Origin: Podochytrium sp. JEL0797
Lineage: Eukaryota; Chytridiomycota; Chytridiomycetes; Chytridiales; Chytriomycetaceae
Reading direction: 5' to 3'
Length of the DNA: 27,318 nt
Assembly (NCBI GenBank): GCA_027596195.1
Contig: JADGJG010000259.1
Location: 1 to 27,318, forward strand
How positions within the stretch are numbered: position 1 is the stretch's first letter; every line of letters begins with the position of its first letter. Positions 24,204-27,318 of the stretch are shown here, in pieces. The position numbers were made by a program, and so were the translations under genes. The notes beneath the pieces were generated by a model. The model saw nothing but the letters and a program-made list of their open reading frames with translations. It had not been told where the DNA came from and did no database searches.

Positions 24204-25415
24204 TCATTTCGCATGAATGATCTCGCCGACAGCTGGGATATATGCCTCCTCTTGCTCTCCGGCAGCTCCTTCCTCCATCACTGGCTCATTAATTTTCTCA
24301 GGCCCACTTCCCCCCACGTGAACACTCATTCCAAACACCCAATGCCCAGCAAACAGCATAGCCGCCGTCAACCCAAACCATACCCAATACCCCACATACC
24401 AACCCCCACGCACCCCAGCCACGCCCAACCCAAGATAAATATTCGCCGCCGTCGCAATCAACGCGAACCTTCCCAACCACCAATGCAACACATCCCACCA
24501 GGGCACGTACTTGCGGTTGGGAACAAACATTCGGTCCGCCACGATCCCGAGAATAAATTGGAGTGGTAACACCCCGTAAATCACGATACTCCCCAACACA
24601 ACATGAGTGCTTCCACTCGTTTTGACAGCTTGTCCTCTCCCCACTGTAATGATCAGCATCGCAGCAAGCGTGCCACCCAAGGTTCCCAACACGGCCCCGC
24701 CAACGTGCAGAATGAACCACCAGTGGCCGAGCTTAAATTTCAGGTACCGCGCGACGAATACAATCAAGTAGGGAATCACACCCCACGCGGTGAACATGAC
24801 GGCACCGTGTGCAATGTAGGAGGTGGGGATCGTGCTTGCGGAGACACCTCCACTGATCCCGGCGTTCACGTCGAATGCGAAGGAGCCGTGTGGGCCGTCG
24901 TGGTATGGGACGGCAGTGGGGCTTGAGGGTGGGGTAGAGCCGATGGCGTAGATGAAATGAGTTAGGCCAGAAGAGGTTAAGTAGGTGCTTGGAACTGTGA
25001 AGGCGAAAGAGAGGACGGCAGCCTGCGATGAAGGATCGAGGGCAGACGGGAATATGGACATCGCTTCAATGAAGGAGATTGGCGTCAGAGAGGCTTGATT
25101 TGTTGCAAGGGGTGGCTCTCCTTCGCTAGAAACTGGTCCTCTGAGAGTGGTGGAGCCGTTGAAACCAATGACAAAGTTGGACACGGCGGACATGGATGTG
25201 CCGCCGAATCCGATTCCAGCCCAGCCTGATGCACTGCTTTGAATCAAAATGGCGGTAACGTCTCCAGCAATTGAAGGTGCAAATGAGGCACAGTAAGCCA
25301 GGGAAGTGTCGATGCAGACTGGTTTGCTGGCTGCGTTGAAAGTTGTGGAGGCAATCGCTGACACGAGTTGGAAAGACAGGACTCCAATCCACATGGTATG
25401 CAATGGGCTAATCAT
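24204..25415 (-). CDS. DOMON-cytochrome b561 membrane redox protein
   Basis: Such proteins move electrons across membranes using heme b; the fungal DOMON is like the cytochrome domain of cellobiose dehydrogenase. This is a single exon of 403 residues, unlike its intron-rich neighbours. Residues 1-20 form a signal peptide. The DOMON domain (about 25-180) contains GWAGIGFGGTSM at 64-75 and HFIYAIG at 153, so Met75 and His153 are candidate heme ligands. The b561 core (about 200-365) has membrane helices with His203, His237, His271 and His311 as candidate ligands for two hemes. The tail is acidic. I chose ATG 25415 over an in-frame ATG at 25490 because it gives a clean signal peptide and a TATA-like box lies 43 bp upstream of it, within the longer frame. 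Confidence 0.9.
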   Translation of the reverse strand: MISPLHTMWIGVLSFQLVSAIASTTFNAASKPVCIDTSLAYCASFAPSIAGDVTAILIQSSASGWAGIGFGGTSMSAVSNFVIGFNGSTTLRGPVSSEGEPPLATNQASLTPISFIEAMSIFPSALDPSSQAAVLSFAFTVPSTYLTSSGLTHFIYAIGSTPPSSPTAVPYHDGPHGSFAFDVNAGISGGVSASTIPTSYIAHGAVMFTAWGVIPYLIVFVARYLKFKLGHWWFILHVGGAVLGTLGGTLAAMLIITVGRGQAVKTSGSTHVVLGSIVIYGVLPLQFILGIVADRMFVPNRKYVPWWDVLHWWLGRFALIATAANIYLGLGVAGVRGGWYVGYWVWFGLTAAMLFAGHWVFGMSVHVGGSGPEKINEPVMEEGAAGEQEEAYIPAVGEIIHAK

Positions 25416-25457
25416 GGATACAGTGGTTTTGGGTGTGCTCCTTCCCCTGCGCGAGGC

Positions 25458-25464
25458 TTTATAA
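25458..25464 (-). promoter_or_regulatory. TATA-like box of the DOMON-b561 gene
   Basis: TTATAAA on the minus strand, 42 bases before ATG 25415. It is the clearest TATA-like element seen upstream of any gene here. Confidence 0.45.
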
Positions 25465-25661
25465 CCAAATTTTTCGAGTTCGGAATGCATTCGAAATGCG
25501 CCACGAAATTATTTCATTCGAAATCGTCTGCACACAGATGACGACACGCATTCACATTTATTCTTCGTTCAATCCATCTTCTAACAATCCTATTCCTATC
25601 TCTACAGCAAAATTTGAAATAAAAAGAAGAGGTAACACCAAATTCAGCACAAAACCTCACG

Positions 25662-26763
25662 TCAACGCTTTTCTTCGTCCCACGGCGCTACTTCCGCATA
25701 CTGGATTGTATCTGCGGCGGTCAATCCGCGATATACGAGCAATTGTAAATGATGCCGTTTGTCATGGGTGTCGGCAAAAACCAATCGCACTTCGAAGATT
25801 TTTTCGTTTTAAAAACGAACATGTAGAACAGCGATCGCAGAGAGCAACCGTTGAGATTATTGTGGAGGGAAATTTGCGCGTGTCGGAAATACTGTTGCAC
25901 TTTTGTTGTTTTTACTTAGTGTAAGTTTTAAAGAATTTTCAAAAAACCGTCCACTCACCCGAACTCTGTATGTTTTGGCCATCTTTTGGCAGTCAGCAAG
26001 GACTGAGACGCCAGTCTTGATTATCTTTCTGTCCGACGGAGAGGGAGGATTCTTTTGGATTTGGGATTCTTCCTGGCATGCCAGTCTCCAAATGTGGAAA
26101 ATAAAACAGAGATTGGAAGCTATGGCAATTTGGATCATCGCCGGGATGTTGTTGACATACTCAACATCCATCCCAACGACCTTCGCTTCGTCCGGGCATT
26201 CGGTGTTCCAAACTGCGAACAGGGTGTCGAGACATGCGTTGATTTTGGCAGTAAAAATGAAAGCGTCGGGCACAATGAGTTTGTATTTATGATGGCGGTC
26301 GTTGGAGATGGTGGTTGGATGGATGTCCGGCAAGGGTGTCAATGATTCTTCGGGTGCATGTTTTGAGGGGCGTGGAGAGGAGCAGGGGATTGATTTCCGA
26401 CAGGTAGCGGCGGGCAGCCAGATATTCTGCCAGTTGTTCATCCGGTTCGAAGAGCGTTTCGGTCGAGGTTTCAGGCAAGAACCGCACTCGCTTTTTCGGC
26501 GGGACCTCCCATTGCGAATCCGAGCTGTCAAAGTCAACCGACGAGTCGCTTTCATCCGCAGACGCGGACTCATCGAGAGGAGAGTCTAACGGTAGGTCAA
26601 TGTCGGCGCCTTTGTTCCAGTCGTTCCTCGTCGGGAGGTTGGCGTGGGTTCGTCGGCGAAAAGGCAAACTGCAATCCCGCGTTCGCAGGTTCCCCAAAAC
26701 GGACCATTGGTGCTGACGTTGGGAGAATCCAGAGTGAATGGCAGGCGAACTCAGCAGGTGCAT
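25662..26763 (-). pseudogene. Damaged DEDDy-type 3'-5' exonuclease gene (motifs I-II kept, motif III deleted)
   Basis: The domain resembles the WRN/EXD2/RNase D exonuclease fold. From ATG 26763 one frame gives an acidic, low-complexity N-terminus (DESDSSVDFDSSDSQWEVPP). The exonuclease text is in another frame from about 26330: KLIVPDAFIFTAKINAC, VVGMDVEYVNNIPAMIQIAIA with the D-x-E pair of motif I, CFIFHI, then KTGVSVLADCQKMAKTYRVR with a motif II Asp. No donor bridges the two frames, so a frameshift is likely. An intron (25958-25892) then leads to an exon homologous to 26957-27250. There about 26 bp covering the YGAND motif are missing and the frame ends at TGA 25723-25721, while homology continues in another frame to 25662. 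A minus-strand AATAAA lies at 25562-25557. Confidence 0.65.
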
Positions 26764-26856
26764 CCTCGAAAGGCACGAAGTCTACCTCACTGTTTATGAA
26801 AAATTTTCTGACGGGCCAGGGGGTCAAACACACAGCCACTTGAAGGCACGCAAGAC

Positions 26857-27270
26857 TCAGATTATGATTGTTTTATTGAAGCAAATGCAATTAGCCCCTT
26901 TGTCCATTGCATACAGCACGCACTTACAAAACACAGCTGGAAAAATCAGCGTCTTCTCGTAACACCACTTTTCTTCTTCTGGATGGTCATGTTCTTTGGG
27001 TTTTGGGAACGTGAACTTCTTTCTTGCGTCCCATGGGGCATATTCGGCGTATTGAATTGGCTCCGCGGCAGTCAATCCGCGATATTCCAGTAATGACGCG
27101 ATCGCGTCGTTGGCGCCGTAAATGACGCCCTTTTCAGTGGGTTTCATTCGATCAGTCGCACCCAGACGTCGCGATGCGTGGCTGTTTTTGAAGGCTTTCT
27201 CGTTTGGGAGCACAAACATGTCAAAGAGAGAGCGCAGCGGGGGGGGGGGGGGGGGTAAAATTAGTGGCAA
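26857..27270 (-). pseudogene. 3' fragment of a DEDDy-type exonuclease gene (motif III present)
   Basis: The readable frame contains RSLFDMFVLPNEKAF, then GVIYGANDAIASLLEYRGL, which fits the Y-x3-D motif III of DEDDy exonucleases, then YAEYAPWDARKKF and a charged tail. It is homologous to 25662-25850 in the neighbouring damaged copy. Recognisable coding text stops at an 18-base G tract (27239-27256). Beyond it the sequence is AT-rich, with no acceptor or exon I can join. A GTAAGT inside the final segment and an AATAAA at 26877-26872 within the open frame leave the true 3' end unclear. It may be a truncated duplicate, or the last exon of a gene continuing past the window. Confidence 0.5.
27239..27256 (+). 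repeat. 18-base poly-G tract
   Basis: A homopolymer of 18 G (minus-strand C) exactly where homology between the two exonuclease copies stops. It could be a real breakpoint sequence or an assembly or sequencing artefact. Confidence 0.8.
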
Positions 27271-27318
27271 TGGGATACCCGTTTGTACAAATCATTAAAA
27301 ATTATGAAAAACTCAGAT

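Noticed and set aside
24213..24569. Plus-strand open frame of 118 codons
   Set aside because: It is antisense to the DOMON-b561 coding exon and Pro/His-rich from reverse-complement composition.
25416..25490. Longer start of the DOMON-b561 protein at 25490
   Set aside because: It would place 25 charged residues ahead of the signal peptide and put the TATA-like box inside coding sequence.
25433..25924. Plus-strand open frame of 163 codons
   Set aside because: It lies opposite the DOMON-b561 promoter and the degenerate exonuclease exon; homology to the other exonuclease copy is on the minus strand.

Overview
The window is a gene-dense piece of a eukaryotic nuclear genome. Nearly all genes carry short GT-AG introns, mostly about 50-110 nt, with CTAAC/CTAAT-like branch points. 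I rebuilt exon chains by hand for ten multi-exon genes and checked phase at every junction. The contents point to a zoosporic (flagellated) early-diverging fungus or close relative: a Jouberin/AHI1 homologue, expected in ciliated organisms, sits beside fungal-type genes (CAP10-like glycosyltransferase, DOMON-cytochrome b561, ATP synthase J-like subunit). This placement is an inference; there is no rRNA or other marker in the window.

Layout. 1-190 (+) is the last exon of a second Miro-like gene entering from the left. Three genes then run head to tail on the minus strand with almost no spacer: MIRO/GEM1 (10642-7802), a TMEM94/ERMA-like P-type ATPase relative (7780-3306) and AHI1 (3268-208). 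On the plus strand a CDC25-like phosphatase (10807-12486) is followed by a spacer with degenerate repeats and then by a decayed tandem copy of itself (13906-15497). Next come a five-homeodomain gene (15842-17574, +), a CAP10-like glycosyltransferase (19045-17619, -), an ATP18-like gene (19111-19788, +), eIF4E (19852-20981, +), a SERINC gene (22853-21065, -), BUD32/PRPK (22888-23994, +) and a DOMON-b561 protein (25415-24204, -). The right end holds two partial, damaged copies of a DEDDy-type 3'-5' exonuclease gene.

The genes do not form one pathway; they are mostly unrelated housekeeping functions: mitochondrial trafficking (Miro), ER membrane transport (TMEM94), cilium (AHI1), cell cycle (CDC25), translation (eIF4E), tRNA modification (BUD32), membrane lipid/protein (SERINC) and redox (DOMON-b561). 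What stands out is architecture. Poly(A) signals lie at or over stop codons, neighbouring genes are 17-65 bp apart, and one divergent pair has only 34 bp between start codons. There are three local duplications: an inverted Miro 3' end, a tandem CDC25 pseudogene that lost its catalytic arginine, and exonuclease fragments. The most unusual single gene encodes five tandem homeodomains that all lack the near-invariant Asn51, with introns at the same codon in three of the five.
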